Assembly: GCA_016720805.1 (NCBI GenBank)
Contig: JADKJZ010000002.1
Span: 186,001 to 250,000, forward strand
Direction of reading: 5' to 3'
Source: Gemmatimonadota bacterium
GTDB lineage: Bacteria > Gemmatimonadota > Gemmatimonadetes > Gemmatimonadales > GWC2-71-9
Length of the DNA stretch: 64,000 bases
Made by a program: the position numbers and the translations under genes. Positions 30,760-39,391 of this stretch are shown here, in pieces. Numbering within the stretch: the stretch's first letter is position 1; each line of letters starts with the position of its first letter. The notes under the pieces are model-generated. The model was not told where the DNA came from. It did not search any database and saw only the letters and a list, made by a program, of their open reading frames with translations.

Positions 30760-32679
30760 TTACGGGACCGAGGAGACTGGCGCAACGAGACGCCGCACCG
30801 CCTCCGCTCCCACCGGCCGCAACAGCCCGAAGGTCTTCCCCTCGATCGTCTTGAGCGTCGAGTCGGTGCTGGCGAGCCACGTGGCCGTCGGCTGCACCTT
30901 CCGCATCCGGTAGTCGAGGGCCTCCAGGCCGATCCGGCCCAGCGTGTTCAGCGCGCGCGCGACCGGGAGGCCATCCGTTGCCATCGGAGTCCGCCCCTTC
31001 ATCGCGTCGAGCGGTGCGGTGAAGCCCTGCATCGTCTGGAAATGCTCCGCCAGCATTCTGCCTGCGCTGGCATCGCCCTGCACGGCCTGCTCGGCGAGCG
31101 CCTGCAGCCGCCATCCGTTCCACGGGTCGGGCCGTGCCGCATCGATCAGCCGGGTGAGCGGCGAGAACTGGTTGGTGCCGCGCCCCGCGAAGCCGCGCGG
31201 CCGGGCGTAATCCAACAGCCCGATCAGGGTCGCCGCATCGTCGCCCTCGGCAAAGCGGCGCACCATCCGCGCGGTGTGCGACTCATGGGTTGGCCCGACC
31301 TCCTCGAGACGGCGCGAGAACACTTCCAGCCGGCGATACATGTCGGGGACATCGCGCACCGACGCCGGCGACCAGAAGCGCTCGGCGACCCCCGCCAGCC
31401 GCGGCCAGAGGCGCGAGTCGATCGTCTCCTGCGTGATGTACTCGCCCCACATGCACGCCTCGCCGCCCAGCACCAGCGCCTGCTGCGCCGGCGTGAGGTC
31501 GTGTCCCGCGGGGAGCGGATCGCTCAGGTACATCTCGGTGGTGGTCTTGATGTGGTCCAGGTAGTAGGGCGCCGAGAGGATCGCCTGACGGCCCTGCTTG
31601 GCCGCGGTGATCAGGTAATTGGTGCCGCGCCACGACTGGATCACCGCGCCGGCAGGGAGATTGGGGGCGAGGATCTCGTCCCAGCCCACCGGCTGGCGGC
31701 CATGCTTCTTGAGGATCGCGAAGAGCCGGGTGTTGAAGTGGGTCTGCAGCGCATGCGCATCGGCGATCCGGTTCGCCTTCATCCATGCCTGAATCGTCGG
31801 GTTCGCCTTCCACTCCGTCGGCTCGACCTCGTCGCCACCGATGTGCCACGACTTGTCGGGGAAGAGGGTGACCATCTCGGCGATGAAGGTGTCGAGGAAG
31901 CGGTAGGTGCTCTCGACCGTCGGGTTGATCGCCGGATGCGACACGCCCCACTTCCGGTCGATCTGGTACGGCCCCTTGCCGCTCGCCAGCCCGGGGTAGG
32001 CCGCAAACCACGCCGTCATGTGGCCCGGCATGTCGAACTCGGGCACCACGCGGATGCCGCGATCCGCGGCATAGGCCACCACGGCCCGCACCTGCGCCTG
32101 CGTGTAGTAGTCGCCGTCCGAGCCCAGTTCGTGGAGCTTGGGGAACGCTTTCACCTCGACCCGGAAGCCCTGGTCCTCGCTCAGGTGCCAGTGCAGCACG
32201 TTCAGCTTCGCCATCGCCATCCCGTCGATGGTGCGCGTGATCACCTCGACCGGGATGAAGTGGCGGCCGGCGTCGACCAGGACACCGCGCCAGCGGAAGC
32301 GCGGCGCATCGCTGATCGTCGCCATCTGCAGCGAGGCCCCGCTGGCGTCCTGTTGGTAGAGCTGAAGGAAGGTCTCGAGGCCACGGATTGCCCCGACCAC
32401 CGTCGGGGCCGTGAGCGTTGCAGTCTGCTTGGTCACGTCGAGGCGGTACGACTCATCGTCGTCGAGCGACGGCACCGCCGGAGACGCGCGTCCCACCTGC
32501 ACGATCAGTCCCTTGATCGGCGCCGTGCCGCCGATGCTGCGCGGCAACGCCACCACCATCCGCGCCTCGAGTCGCCGCATCGCCCGCTGCACCGCCCGTT
32601 CCAGCCGCGGGTCCCGGTAGCCGGTGATCGCCGCGGTGAACGTCGAGTCCAGCAGCAGGGAGCCCGCCCCCATCGTCAC
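30760..32679 (-). CDS. GH20 beta-N-acetylhexosaminidase; signal peptide in another frame
   Basis: The frame from 32679 encodes the mature enzyme: GH20b domain, then FRWRGVLVDAGRHFIPVEVI, LHWHLSEDQGFRVEVK, EFDMPGHMTAWFAA and SWHIGGDEVEPTEWK with the catalytic Asp-Glu. Upstream, a signal peptide MRLAPLALMAGLFGQPVPA starts at ATG 32768 but is out of frame. Restoring one base near 32712 would give ..PVPAQQHNLLPVPASVTMGA, as in normal homologues. So a one-base deletion, real or a sequencing error, separates export signal and enzyme. GTG 32679 is unlikely to be the native start. Confidence 0.8.
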   Translation of the reverse strand: MTMGAGSLLLDSTFTAAITGYRDPRLERAVQRAMRRLEARMVVALPRSIGGTAPIKGLIVQVGRASPAVPSLDDDESYRLDVTKQTATLTAPTVVGAIRGLETFLQLYQQDASGASLQMATISDAPRFRWRGVLVDAGRHFIPVEVITRTIDGMAMAKLNVLHWHLSEDQGFRVEVKAFPKLHELGSDGDYYTQAQVRAVVAYAADRGIRVVPEFDMPGHMTAWFAAYPGLASGKGPYQIDRKWGVSHPAINPTVESTYRFLDTFIAEMVTLFPDKSWHIGGDEVEPTEWKANPTIQAWMKANRIADAHALQTHFNTRLFAILKKHGRQPVGWDEILAPNLPAGAVIQSWRGTNYLITAAKQGRQAILSAPYYLDHIKTTTEMYLSDPLPAGHDLTPAQQALVLGGEACMWGEYITQETIDSRLWPRLAGVAERFWSPASVRDVPDMYRRLEVFSRRLEEVGPTHESHTARMVRRFAEGDDAATLIGLLDYARPRGFAGRGTNQFSPLTRLIDAARPDPWNGWRLQALAEQAVQGDASAGRMLAEHFQTMQGFTAPLDAMKGRTPMATDGLPVARALNTLGRIGLEALDYRMRKVQPTATWLASTDSTLKTIEGKTFGLLRPVGAEAVRRLVAPVSSVP

Positions 32680-32798
32680 CGAGGCCGGGACCGGGAGGAG
32701 GTTGTGCTGCTGGCCGGAACAGGCTGGCCGAAAAGGCCCGCCATCAAGGCAAGGGGTGCGAGGCGCATGGTCGGTCGGGGTTGGAGTAGTCTCAAATG

Positions 32799-32879
32799 TA
32801 GTCGTTAGTCGTTAGTCATTGGTCGTTAGTCATCCGTTCAGGCCCTCCTAACGACTAACGACCAACGACCAACGACTAT
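32799..32879. repeat. heptamer-arm inverted repeat (CGTTAGT/ACTAACG)
   Basis: The left arm TAGTCGTTAGTCGTTAGTCA.. (32799-32832) and right arm ..ACGACTAACGACCAACGAC.. (32848-32879) are complementary heptamer runs. It lies between the divergent GH20 and MOSC genes, 12 bp before the MOSC start. Confidence 0.8.
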
Positions 32880-32891
32880 ACTACTTCCCGA

Positions 32892-33683
32892 ATGCACCTC
32901 ACCTCGCTCCACCGCTATCCCATCAAGGGCTGCCGCGGCCATGCGCTCGCCTCCGCCGAGGTCGATGCACTCGGCCTCGTCGGCGATCGCCGCTTTCTGG
33001 TGGTCGACAGCAACGACCGCTTCGTTTCGCAGCGGGAGGCCGCGGTGCTGGCGACGGTCACCCCGACCTTCGATGGCAGCATCCTCACCGTCGAGGCGCC
33101 AGGGGTCGAGGCGCTGGTGCTTGAGCTCGATCCGCAGGGCGCCTCGCGCGACGTGACGATCTGGGATGACCAGGTCACCGCCACCGACCAGGGCGACCAT
33201 GCGGCCGAGTGGTTTGCCGAGGTGGTCGGCCATCCCTGCCGGTTGGTGCACTTCGGCGGCGAGGCGACCAGGCGGCTCGATCCGCGCTACTCGCCCAGGC
33301 CCGACGCGGAGACCGCCTTCGCCGACGGCTATCCGGTGCTGGCGGTGTTGCAGGAATCGCTCGACGACCTCAACCGTCGCCTCGCGGTACCAGTCCCGAT
33401 GGAGCGCTTCCGTCCCAACGTCGTCCTCACCGGCGCGCCGGCCTGGAGCGAGGACACGTGGACCACGCTCACGCTGGGCGACGTCACCTTCGACGCGGTG
33501 AAGCCGTGCGCGCGCTGCACCGTGCTCACCGTCGATCAGCAGACCGGCGCCCGCGATCCGCAGCAGGAGCCGCTCCGGACCCTCGCGACCTTCCGGAACA
33601 TTCCCGGACGCGGCACGATGTTCGGGGTGAATCTGGTGCCGAGAGGAAGTGGAGTTGTGAGCGTTGAGCAGGATGATCGATGA
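32892..33683 (+). CDS. MOSC domain protein with MOSC N-terminal barrel
   Basis: The 263-residue protein opens LTSLHRYPIKGCRGHALASA, the N-terminal beta-barrel motif of MOSC proteins, followed by LVGDRRFLVVDSNDRFVSQR. The C-terminal part has FRPNVVLTG and FDAVKPCARCTVLTVDQQTG with the conserved Cys of sulfur-carrier MOSC domains. Homologues such as YcbX and mARC bind molybdenum cofactor and reduce N-hydroxylated compounds. The stop TGA lies in the heptamer repeat; the last residues EQDDR are repeat-encoded. Confidence 0.88.
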   Translation: MHLTSLHRYPIKGCRGHALASAEVDALGLVGDRRFLVVDSNDRFVSQREAAVLATVTPTFDGSILTVEAPGVEALVLELDPQGASRDVTIWDDQVTATDQGDHAAEWFAEVVGHPCRLVHFGGEATRRLDPRYSPRPDAETAFADGYPVLAVLQESLDDLNRRLAVPVPMERFRPNVVLTGAPAWSEDTWTTLTLGDVTFDAVKPCARCTVLTVDQQTGARDPQQEPLRTLATFRNIPGRGTMFGVNLVPRGSGVVSVEQDDR

Positions 33684-33811
33684 TCGATCGGTGTGGGGGC
33701 CCTGTCATCCCGAGCGAAGCGAGGGACCTGCGTAGTCGCGGGCACGCAGATCCCTCACGTTGTTCGGGATGACACGCTCCATCGATCATCGATGATCGAT
33801 CATCGATCATC
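33671..33811. repeat. heptamer-type arms enclosing a 70-bp palindrome
   Basis: The left arm is GGATGATCGATGATCGATC (from 33671) and the right arm GATCATCGATGATCGATC-type units (33779-33811). The 70-bp palindrome copy 2 is between them. It separates MOSC and AlaX genes. Confidence 0.75.
33704..33773. repeat. 70-bp palindromic dispersed repeat, copy 2
   Basis: It starts GTCATCCCGAGCG and ends TTCGGGATGAC, like 22027-22096 and the same length. The centre GAGGGACCTGCGTAGTCG / GGCACGCAGATCCCTC is an imperfect palindrome with compensated ends. Confidence 0.85.
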
Positions 33812-33839
33812 CCTGTCACCTCTTATCGACCTACGGCCC

Positions 33840-34979
33840 ATGACCCTCCGCCTCTACTACAGCAACGCCACCCTGCGCGACTTTCCGGCCACCATCATCG
33901 GTCACGACGGCGACCTCACGCGCGTCGTCCTCGATCAAACCGCCTTCTACCCCACCTCGGGCGGCCAGCCGCACGACACCGGGATGCTCGGCGGCGTGCC
34001 GGTGGTCGACGTGATCGACGACGAGGAGCGGATCATCCATGTCCTGGCAGCGCCGCTGCCGCTGGGCGCGGTGCGCGGCGTGGTCGATGCCGTGCGGCGC
34101 ACAGATCATATGGAGCAGCACACCGCGCAGCACCTCCTCTCGGCGATCGCGGCCGACACGTTCGGGTGGGAGACGGCGTCGGTGCATTTCGGGGCCGAAC
34201 ACTCGACCATCGAGTTCGCGGTGGCGTACGGCAGCGGGGCACAGCTCGCCGAGCTGGCGTCGCGCGCCCAGGCGGCCGTGCGCGCGGCGTTGCCGGTCAC
34301 CGTGACCTTCGAGGCATCGGCCGACGCGGTCGCCGCCGGACTCCGCAAGGCGCCGCCGCGCGAGGGTGAGTTGCGCGTCATCACCATCGCCGGGCTTGAT
34401 CGGAGCGCGTGCGGCGGGACGCATGTGGCGAGCACCACGGAGATCGGACCGATCGTGCTCACCGGCGTCGAGAAGGTGCGCGGCCATCTGCGCGTCGGCT
34501 TCCTCGCGGGCGGGAGGGTGCTGGCGCATCTGGCCGAGCGTGACGCGCTGGTCGCGGCGTTGGCGCGGGCGCTCTCGTGCGCCGAGGATGAGCTGGCGGT
34601 GCTGGTGCCGAAGCGGCAGGAGGAACTCCAGGCGTTGCGTGTCCAGCTCGCGGCACTCGAGACGGAGCTCGCGGGGCATCGGGTGCGGGCATTGCTCGCC
34701 GCCGCGACGCCCGATGCCGATGGCGTTCGCCGCCTGGTGCATCACGCCACCACCGAATCGGCCACACTGCTCAAGGCGATGGCTCAGGCGGTGGCGGCCG
34801 AGCCGAAGGCCGTCCTGATCCTGGTCTCGACCCCGTCGGTGGTGCTCGGCAGCAGTGCCGACAGCGGGGTCGACGTCGGGGCCCTGCTGAAGGCCGCGAT
34901 CGCGGCGCACGGCGGCAAGGGTGGTGGCTCGCCGCGGCTGGCGCAGGGGGTCGTGCCGTCCGGATGGCCGATGCCGTAG
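33840..34979 (+). CDS. alanyl-tRNA editing protein (AlaX-like) with DHHA1 domain
   Basis: ATG 33840 gives 379 residues. The editing domain shows DQTAFYPTSGGQPHDTG at the start, the zinc-binding HxxxH (HTAQH near residue 93) and CxxxH (CGGTH near 190). The C-terminal DHHA1 domain ends with VDVGALLKAAIAAHGGKGGGSPRLAQG. This long AlaX form hydrolyses Ser/Gly-tRNA(Ala) in trans; it lacks the synthetase catalytic domain. The stop TAG is supplied by a palindromic repeat overlapping the gene end. Confidence 0.92.
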   Translation: MTLRLYYSNATLRDFPATIIGHDGDLTRVVLDQTAFYPTSGGQPHDTGMLGGVPVVDVIDDEERIIHVLAAPLPLGAVRGVVDAVRRTDHMEQHTAQHLLSAIAADTFGWETASVHFGAEHSTIEFAVAYGSGAQLAELASRAQAAVRAALPVTVTFEASADAVAAGLRKAPPREGELRVITIAGLDRSACGGTHVASTTEIGPIVLTGVEKVRGHLRVGFLAGGRVLAHLAERDALVAALARALSCAEDELAVLVPKRQEELQALRVQLAALETELAGHRVRALLAAATPDADGVRRLVHHATTESATLLKAMAQAVAAEPKAVLILVSTPSVVLGSSADSGVDVGALLKAAIAAHGGKGGGSPRLAQGVVPSGWPMP

Positions 34980-35044
34980 GGGCGACGCCTGCGTCGCCCT
35001 CTCGGTCGCGATCCTCGTACGGGCGACGCATGCGTCGCCCCTAC
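34976..35044. repeat. GTAGGGGCGACGC palindromic repeat overlapping a stop codon
   Basis: GTAGGGGCGACGCCTGCGTC.. at the left and ..GCATGCGTCGCCCCTAC at the right form nested hairpins across 69 bp. The TAG at its left end is the stop of the AlaX gene. The element occupies most of the gap before the next gene. Confidence 0.75.
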
Positions 35045-35119
35045 ACCCACTCGGAATGCCGATGTAGATTGGGCTCAATCCCCGCCACAACATCGTTACC
35101 CTCAACGCCAGGGCCGCTC

Positions 35120-36622
35120 ATGTCGCGTCGCAAGGTCAATCGTCGTGATTTCATCGCCACCTCCGGAGCCGCTGCTGCCAGCGCCATGATCGTGCCGCGG
35201 CATGTGCTCGGCGGTCAGGGCTTCACGGCGCCGAGCGACATCGCCAACATCGCGGTGGTGGGCGCTGGTGGCATGGGCGCCAGCAACACGACGCAGATCC
35301 TCTCCGAGAACCTGATCGCCGTTGCTGACGTCGACTTCGATTACGTCGATCGGCGCGTCGGGCCCGCGGTCAACCGCGACGGGACGCCGAACAAGCTCCA
35401 TCTGGCGCATGCCAAGGCGCGCCGCTATGCCGACTTCCGCGAGATGCTCGACAAGGAGAAGGGGATCGACGGCGTCATCATCGCGACGCCCGACCACACG
35501 CATGCCGTCGTGGCCAAGGCCGCGATGGAGTTGAAGAAGGCGGTCTACGTCCAGAAGCCGCTCTGCGCGACGGTCGCCGAGGCGCGGATGCTCGCCAAGC
35601 TGGCGGCGTCGAGCGGCGTGGTGACGCAGATGGGCAACCAGGGGCATTCGCGCGAGGACACGCGCCTGATCCGCGAGTGGATCCAGGCCGGGCTGATCGG
35701 CGCGGTGAAGGAAGTGCACATCTACACCGACCGCCCGCTCGGCTACTGGCCGCAGGCCGTCCCGCGGCCGATCGCGGAGGGCGGGAAGATGCCGCCGATG
35801 CCGGCGCCGGGCTCGCAGTGGAGCCAGGGCACCATCAACAACATCCTCGCCAACGGGATGTCGGCCAACGTGGTGAAGCCCGATTCGCTCAACTGGGATC
35901 TCTACCTCGGCCCCGTCCCCGAGATCCCCTATCACCCGATCTACCACCCGTTCACCTGGCGCGGCTGGCTCGACTTCGGCGGCGGCGCGCTCGGCGACAT
36001 GGGTGCCCACCTCGTCGACGGCCCCTTCTACGCGCTCGGCCTCGACTACCCGACCACCGTCGAGGGGTCGTCCACCCCGTTCGGCGGGCCGCGCACGAAT
36101 CCGGCGTCATTCCCGATGGCGACCAACGTGCAGTGGGAGTTCGCCGCGACGCCGACGCGCCCCGCCTTCAAGATGTTCTGGTACGACGGCGGCCTCATGG
36201 CACCGCGGCCGGCCGCGCTTCCCGACGATTTCAAGTACGTCACCGAGGGTGGTGTCTTCATCGTCGGCGAGAAGGGAGTGCTGGTGCATCAGACGTATGG
36301 TGCCAAGCCGCAGCTCTTCCCGGCCGCCCTCATGGAAGAGGCCAAGAAGGTTCCCAAGACCGAGCGACGCGTCACCACGACCCACGAGATGAACTGGGTC
36401 AATGCGATCAAGGGCACCGACGTGACGTCGTCGCCGATCGAGTACGCCGCGAAGCTCGTCGAGACGATGCACCTCGGCGTCGCCGCGGTGCGTCACGCGG
36501 CCGCACTCAACTCCGGCCCGCAGAAGCTCCAGTACGACGGGGCGAAGATGGCATTCACCAATCAGGTCGGCGCCAACCAGTACCTCACGCGGCCCTATCG
36601 TGCAGGATGGAACGTGGTCTGA
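35120..36622 (+). CDS. Gfo/Idh/MocA family oxidoreductase, TAT-exported
   Basis: ATG 35120 gives 500 residues. The N-terminus RRKVNRRDFIATSGAAAASA is a twin-arginine signal. The Rossmann domain (NIAVVGAGGMGASNTTQIL) and the KPLCATVAEARMLAKLAASS catalytic-Lys region are intact, as is VTQMGNQGHSREDTRLIREW. The C-terminal half matches the extended form common in sugar-oxidation clusters. Paralogous to 27335-28663, with a shared segment after the signal. A DinB gene follows within 16 bp. Confidence 0.9.
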   Translation: MSRRKVNRRDFIATSGAAAASAMIVPRHVLGGQGFTAPSDIANIAVVGAGGMGASNTTQILSENLIAVADVDFDYVDRRVGPAVNRDGTPNKLHLAHAKARRYADFREMLDKEKGIDGVIIATPDHTHAVVAKAAMELKKAVYVQKPLCATVAEARMLAKLAASSGVVTQMGNQGHSREDTRLIREWIQAGLIGAVKEVHIYTDRPLGYWPQAVPRPIAEGGKMPPMPAPGSQWSQGTINNILANGMSANVVKPDSLNWDLYLGPVPEIPYHPIYHPFTWRGWLDFGGGALGDMGAHLVDGPFYALGLDYPTTVEGSSTPFGGPRTNPASFPMATNVQWEFAATPTRPAFKMFWYDGGLMAPRPAALPDDFKYVTEGGVFIVGEKGVLVHQTYGAKPQLFPAALMEEAKKVPKTERRVTTTHEMNWVNAIKGTDVTSSPIEYAAKLVETMHLGVAAVRHAAALNSGPQKLQYDGAKMAFTNQVGANQYLTRPYRAGWNVV

Positions 36623-36638
36623 GGCGCATCCACCCCCG

Positions 36639-37085
36639 ATGCTCACTCGCCTCCTCGACCACCTGATCTGGGCCGACCTCCGCACCGCGGATGCGCTCGC
36701 CACATTGCCGATGCCCGACGCCGAGCTGCTGCGGCTCTACGCCCACCTGCTCGGCGCCGAGGCGGTGTGGCTGGCCCGGATTGCCGGGCGCAGCGGTGAT
36801 GTGCTGGTGTGGCCAACGCTCTCCCTCGAGGAATGTCGCCAGCTCGCGGCCACCAATCACGCCGAGTTCGTGACGATGCAGGGCGCCCTCGACGATGGTG
36901 ACGGCGAGCGGGTGGTCAGCTACGCCAACACGCGCGGTGAGCGCTTCGACAACACCGTGAACGAGATCCTCCATCATGTCTGCCTGCACGGGATGTATCA
37001 TCGCGGCCAGGTGATGCTCGGCATCCGGCAGGAAGAGGGGACGCCAATCTCGACCGATTTCATCGTCTTCGCCCGCGGCGCATAA
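36639..37085 (+). CDS. DinB family protein
   Basis: ATG 36639 gives a 148-residue four-helix bundle: LLDHLIWADLRTADALATLP at the start and VNEILHHVCLHGMYHRGQVM near the end. The metal triad of DinB/YfiT proteins is plausible with one His in the N-terminal helix (HLIWAD) and the HHVCLHGMYHRGQ cluster. Members are thiol-transfer or dioxygenase-like metalloproteins. A strong terminator follows 19 bp after the stop. Confidence 0.88.
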   Translation: MLTRLLDHLIWADLRTADALATLPMPDAELLRLYAHLLGAEAVWLARIAGRSGDVLVWPTLSLEECRQLAATNHAEFVTMQGALDDGDGERVVSYANTRGERFDNTVNEILHHVCLHGMYHRGQVMLGIRQEEGTPISTDFIVFARGA

Positions 37086-37103
37086 CCACCCCGCAGGACC
37101 GCC

Positions 37104-37141
37104 GGCCGAGGCAGGGAACTCCCTGCCTCGGCCGTTTTATT
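37104..37141 (+). terminator. rho-independent terminator
   Basis: GGCCGAGGCAGGGA (37104-37117) pairs perfectly with TCCCTGCCTCGGCC (37120-37133) across a two-base loop, followed by GTTTTATT. This 14-bp stem ends the Gfo/Idh-DinB operon. Confidence 0.9.
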
Positions 37142-37149
37142 ATTGGCGC

Positions 37150-37851
37150 ATGATCACCTTCCTTCTGGCGATGAGCGCCCTCGCGCCCGCCGACACGGCC
37201 AAGACCGTGAAGTTCACCGTGGACGCCGGCTTCGTGAACACCACCGGCAACACCGAGATCACCTCCGTCAACCTCGGCAACAAGATCGAGGCCACCCAGC
37301 GCGGCTGGAAGTTCACCCAGACCGGCGGCGTGGTCTACGGCAAGAACGACGGCGAGGTCAACACTTCACTCTGGCTGGCCTCGCTGCGGGGCGCACGCGA
37401 TCTCTCCGCGAAGGTCTCGCTCTTCGTCGTGACGGAGTTCGACCGCAATACCTTCGCCGGCATCTCCTCGCGCTATGCGCCGCAGCTCGGCGTCGCCGCG
37501 AAGCTCGTTGATGCGGAGAAGGACAAGCTCCGCGCCGAGGTCGGCGGCGGCTACACCTGGCAGAACGCCGTGGCGGTCGGAAAGAGCGCGGAGTTCGCGG
37601 CCGGTCGCGGGGCGCTGCTCTATGCGCGCCAGCTCGGCCCCAAGGCGAGCTTCGGGCAGACGCTGGAGTTCCTCCCCAACTTCAAGACCAGCGACGACCT
37701 GCGCATCAACAGCGAAACCGCCCTCACCGCGCCGCTGGCGAGTGGCGTCGCGATGAAGGCGAGCTACGTGATCCGCTACGACGGGCTCCCCGAAACGGGC
37801 TTCCGCAAAACGGATCGGATTCTCACCACGGGGCTGCAGCTGGCATTCTGA
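37150..37851 (+). CDS. DUF481 (YdiY-like) outer-membrane beta-barrel protein
   Basis: The 233-residue protein has a short signal-like start and barrel strands: VKFTVDAGFVNTTGNTEITS, RAEVGGGYTWQNAV, FGQTLEFLPNF and VAMKASYVIRYDGLPE, with C-terminal LTTGLQLAF ending in Phe as barrel proteins do. These are DUF481 features. Function is unknown; some members are salt- or acid-induced. It is followed by a paralogue 105 bp later. Confidence 0.85.
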   Translation: MITFLLAMSALAPADTAKTVKFTVDAGFVNTTGNTEITSVNLGNKIEATQRGWKFTQTGGVVYGKNDGEVNTSLWLASLRGARDLSAKVSLFVVTEFDRNTFAGISSRYAPQLGVAAKLVDAEKDKLRAEVGGGYTWQNAVAVGKSAEFAAGRGALLYARQLGPKASFGQTLEFLPNFKTSDDLRINSETALTAPLASGVAMKASYVIRYDGLPETGFRKTDRILTTGLQLAF

Positions 37852-37956
37852 TTGGGCCGGGGGCGTCCGGGCCGCGGAAGGGTTACCTTCTGGGGATCCG
37901 GGCGCCTGGCTGGTGGCGGGCGTCGTCCTGTCGCGTCGTGCCCGCCGGAGCCACCT

Positions 37957-38748
37957 ATGCTGCATGTCGCCCGCTGCGCCCTCCTGCTCGCCCTGCTTCC
38001 CGCAGGGCTGGTGGCGCAGGCGGGCACCACACCGCCGCCGACGGGCGCGGTGCCCCCCGCAGTGGCGCCGGCGCCTGCGCCGAAGCCCCCCAGCGTGATC
38101 AAGTTCACCGGCGATCTCGGCTACGTCAGCACCGCGGGCAATTCGTCGGTCCAGACCTTGAACCTCGGCGACCGGGTCAGCGCCAAGTTCGGCGTGGTCA
38201 CCATCTCGCAGCAGTTCTCGCTGGTCCACGGTCGCAGCAAGGGGAAGACGGTCACTTCGCTCTATCGGGCGCAGGTGCGCTCGGACTATTCCCTGCAGGC
38301 CACCTTCGGGCTCTATGCCCAGGTGAACTACGAACGAAACGTCTTCGCGGGCCTGGCCTCGCGGGTCGCGACCAACACCGGGCTCACGGCACTGCTGCAC
38401 GCCGACCCACGCCACCGCTGGTTGCTTGAGGGCGGCGTATCGGTCACCGCGCAGCGCTCGGTCGATCCGGTCACCCGGCCGAACCAGGACTTCCTCGGTG
38501 GGCGTGCGGCGACGTCGTACACCCACAGGCTCGGCGCCAAGGCGTCATTCGCACAATCGGTCGAGCTGCTGCCGAACTTTCGTGACCGGGAAGACCTGCG
38601 CATCAACACCGAGAGCACCGTGGTGGCGCCGATCACCAAGGAGGTCGGCGTCAAGCTGAGCTACGTGATCCGCTACGACGGCCTGCCGCAGCCGGGCTTC
38701 CTCTCGACGGACCGCCTCTTCACCTCCGGCATTCAGATCACGCTCTGA
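37957..38748 (+). CDS. DUF481 outer-membrane beta-barrel protein, second copy
   Basis: ATG 37957 is preceded by CGGAG. The 263-residue protein has a signal peptide (MLHVARCALLLALLPAGLVA) and an Ala/Pro-rich linker, then FTGDLGYVSTAGNSSVQTLN and the shared LSYVIRYDGLPQPGFLSTDR. It aligns along its length with the upstream gene, so the two arose by tandem duplication. The proline-rich linker between signal and barrel is absent from the first copy. Confidence 0.85.
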   Translation: MLHVARCALLLALLPAGLVAQAGTTPPPTGAVPPAVAPAPAPKPPSVIKFTGDLGYVSTAGNSSVQTLNLGDRVSAKFGVVTISQQFSLVHGRSKGKTVTSLYRAQVRSDYSLQATFGLYAQVNYERNVFAGLASRVATNTGLTALLHADPRHRWLLEGGVSVTAQRSVDPVTRPNQDFLGGRAATSYTHRLGAKASFAQSVELLPNFRDREDLRINTESTVVAPITKEVGVKLSYVIRYDGLPQPGFLSTDRLFTSGIQITL

Positions 38749-38785
38749 TGGGGATGCGCTCGATGTCTGGTTGCGAGCCACGCGC

Positions 38786-39391
38786 ATGACGTCGCCCCGC
38801 CCGCCGCTGGCCGAGCCGCCCGACCTGCGAGCGGCGCTCCGAGCAGAACCGGCGCTGCGCAAGGTGTTCAGCGCGCTCGCCTATACCCATCAACGGGAAC
38901 ACATCGAGGCGCTGCTCACCGCCAAGAAGCCGGAGACGCGGGCGCGGCGGCTGGCGAAGACCCTCGACATGCTCCGCAGCGACCAGCCAGCGCGCGTTGC
39001 CACCAATTCCACCCGGCCGACCGTCGCCAAGATGGGGCTCCGCGCCGGGCAGCGGCTGCTGGTGCTCGATGCCGACACAGCGGCGCGCGCGACCTTCGCC
39101 ACGTTGCCCGCCGGTGTCGAACGCCTCAGTCGCGCGGCAACGGCAAATGCCGACGTGGTGGTCCTCTACGCCCTCACGGCCGAGGCACTCGTCCGCCGAC
39201 TCCCGACGGCGCTCAAGGCGCTCGTGGCTGGTGGCACGCTCTGGGTGGCGTATCCGAAGCAGTCCTCCGGCCGCGCCACGACGCTCACCCGCGACCACGG
39301 CTGGGCGGCAATGCACGCCGCCGGCTGGCGCGGCATCACCCTGATTGCCTTCGACGACCACTGGTCTGGAGAGAAATGTCGCCATGAGTGA
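38786..39391 (+). CDS. YdeI/OmpD-associated domain fused to DUF3052-like domain
   Basis: ATG 38786 gives 201 residues. Residues about 20-70 match the YdeI/OmpD-associated (bacteriocin-protection) motif VFSALAYTHQREHIEALLTA and KKPETRARRLAKTLDML. After about residue 80 the sequence KMGLRAGQRLLVLDAD, LPAGVERLSRA, LWVAYPKQSSGRATTLTRDH and WRGITLIAFDDHWS resembles DUF3052 proteins. The domains normally occur separately. The 3' end overlaps the next DinB start by 8 bp. Confidence 0.75.
   Translation: MTSPRPPLAEPPDLRAALRAEPALRKVFSALAYTHQREHIEALLTAKKPETRARRLAKTLDMLRSDQPARVATNSTRPTVAKMGLRAGQRLLVLDADTAARATFATLPAGVERLSRAATANADVVVLYALTAEALVRRLPTALKALVAGGTLWVAYPKQSSGRATTLTRDHGWAAMHAAGWRGITLIAFDDHWSGEKCRHE

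Noticed and set aside
33840..34979. Truncated alanyl-tRNA synthetase pseudogene
   Set aside because: Length, HxxxH and CxxxH motifs and the DHHA1 end fit the free-standing long AlaX family, so it is a complete gene.
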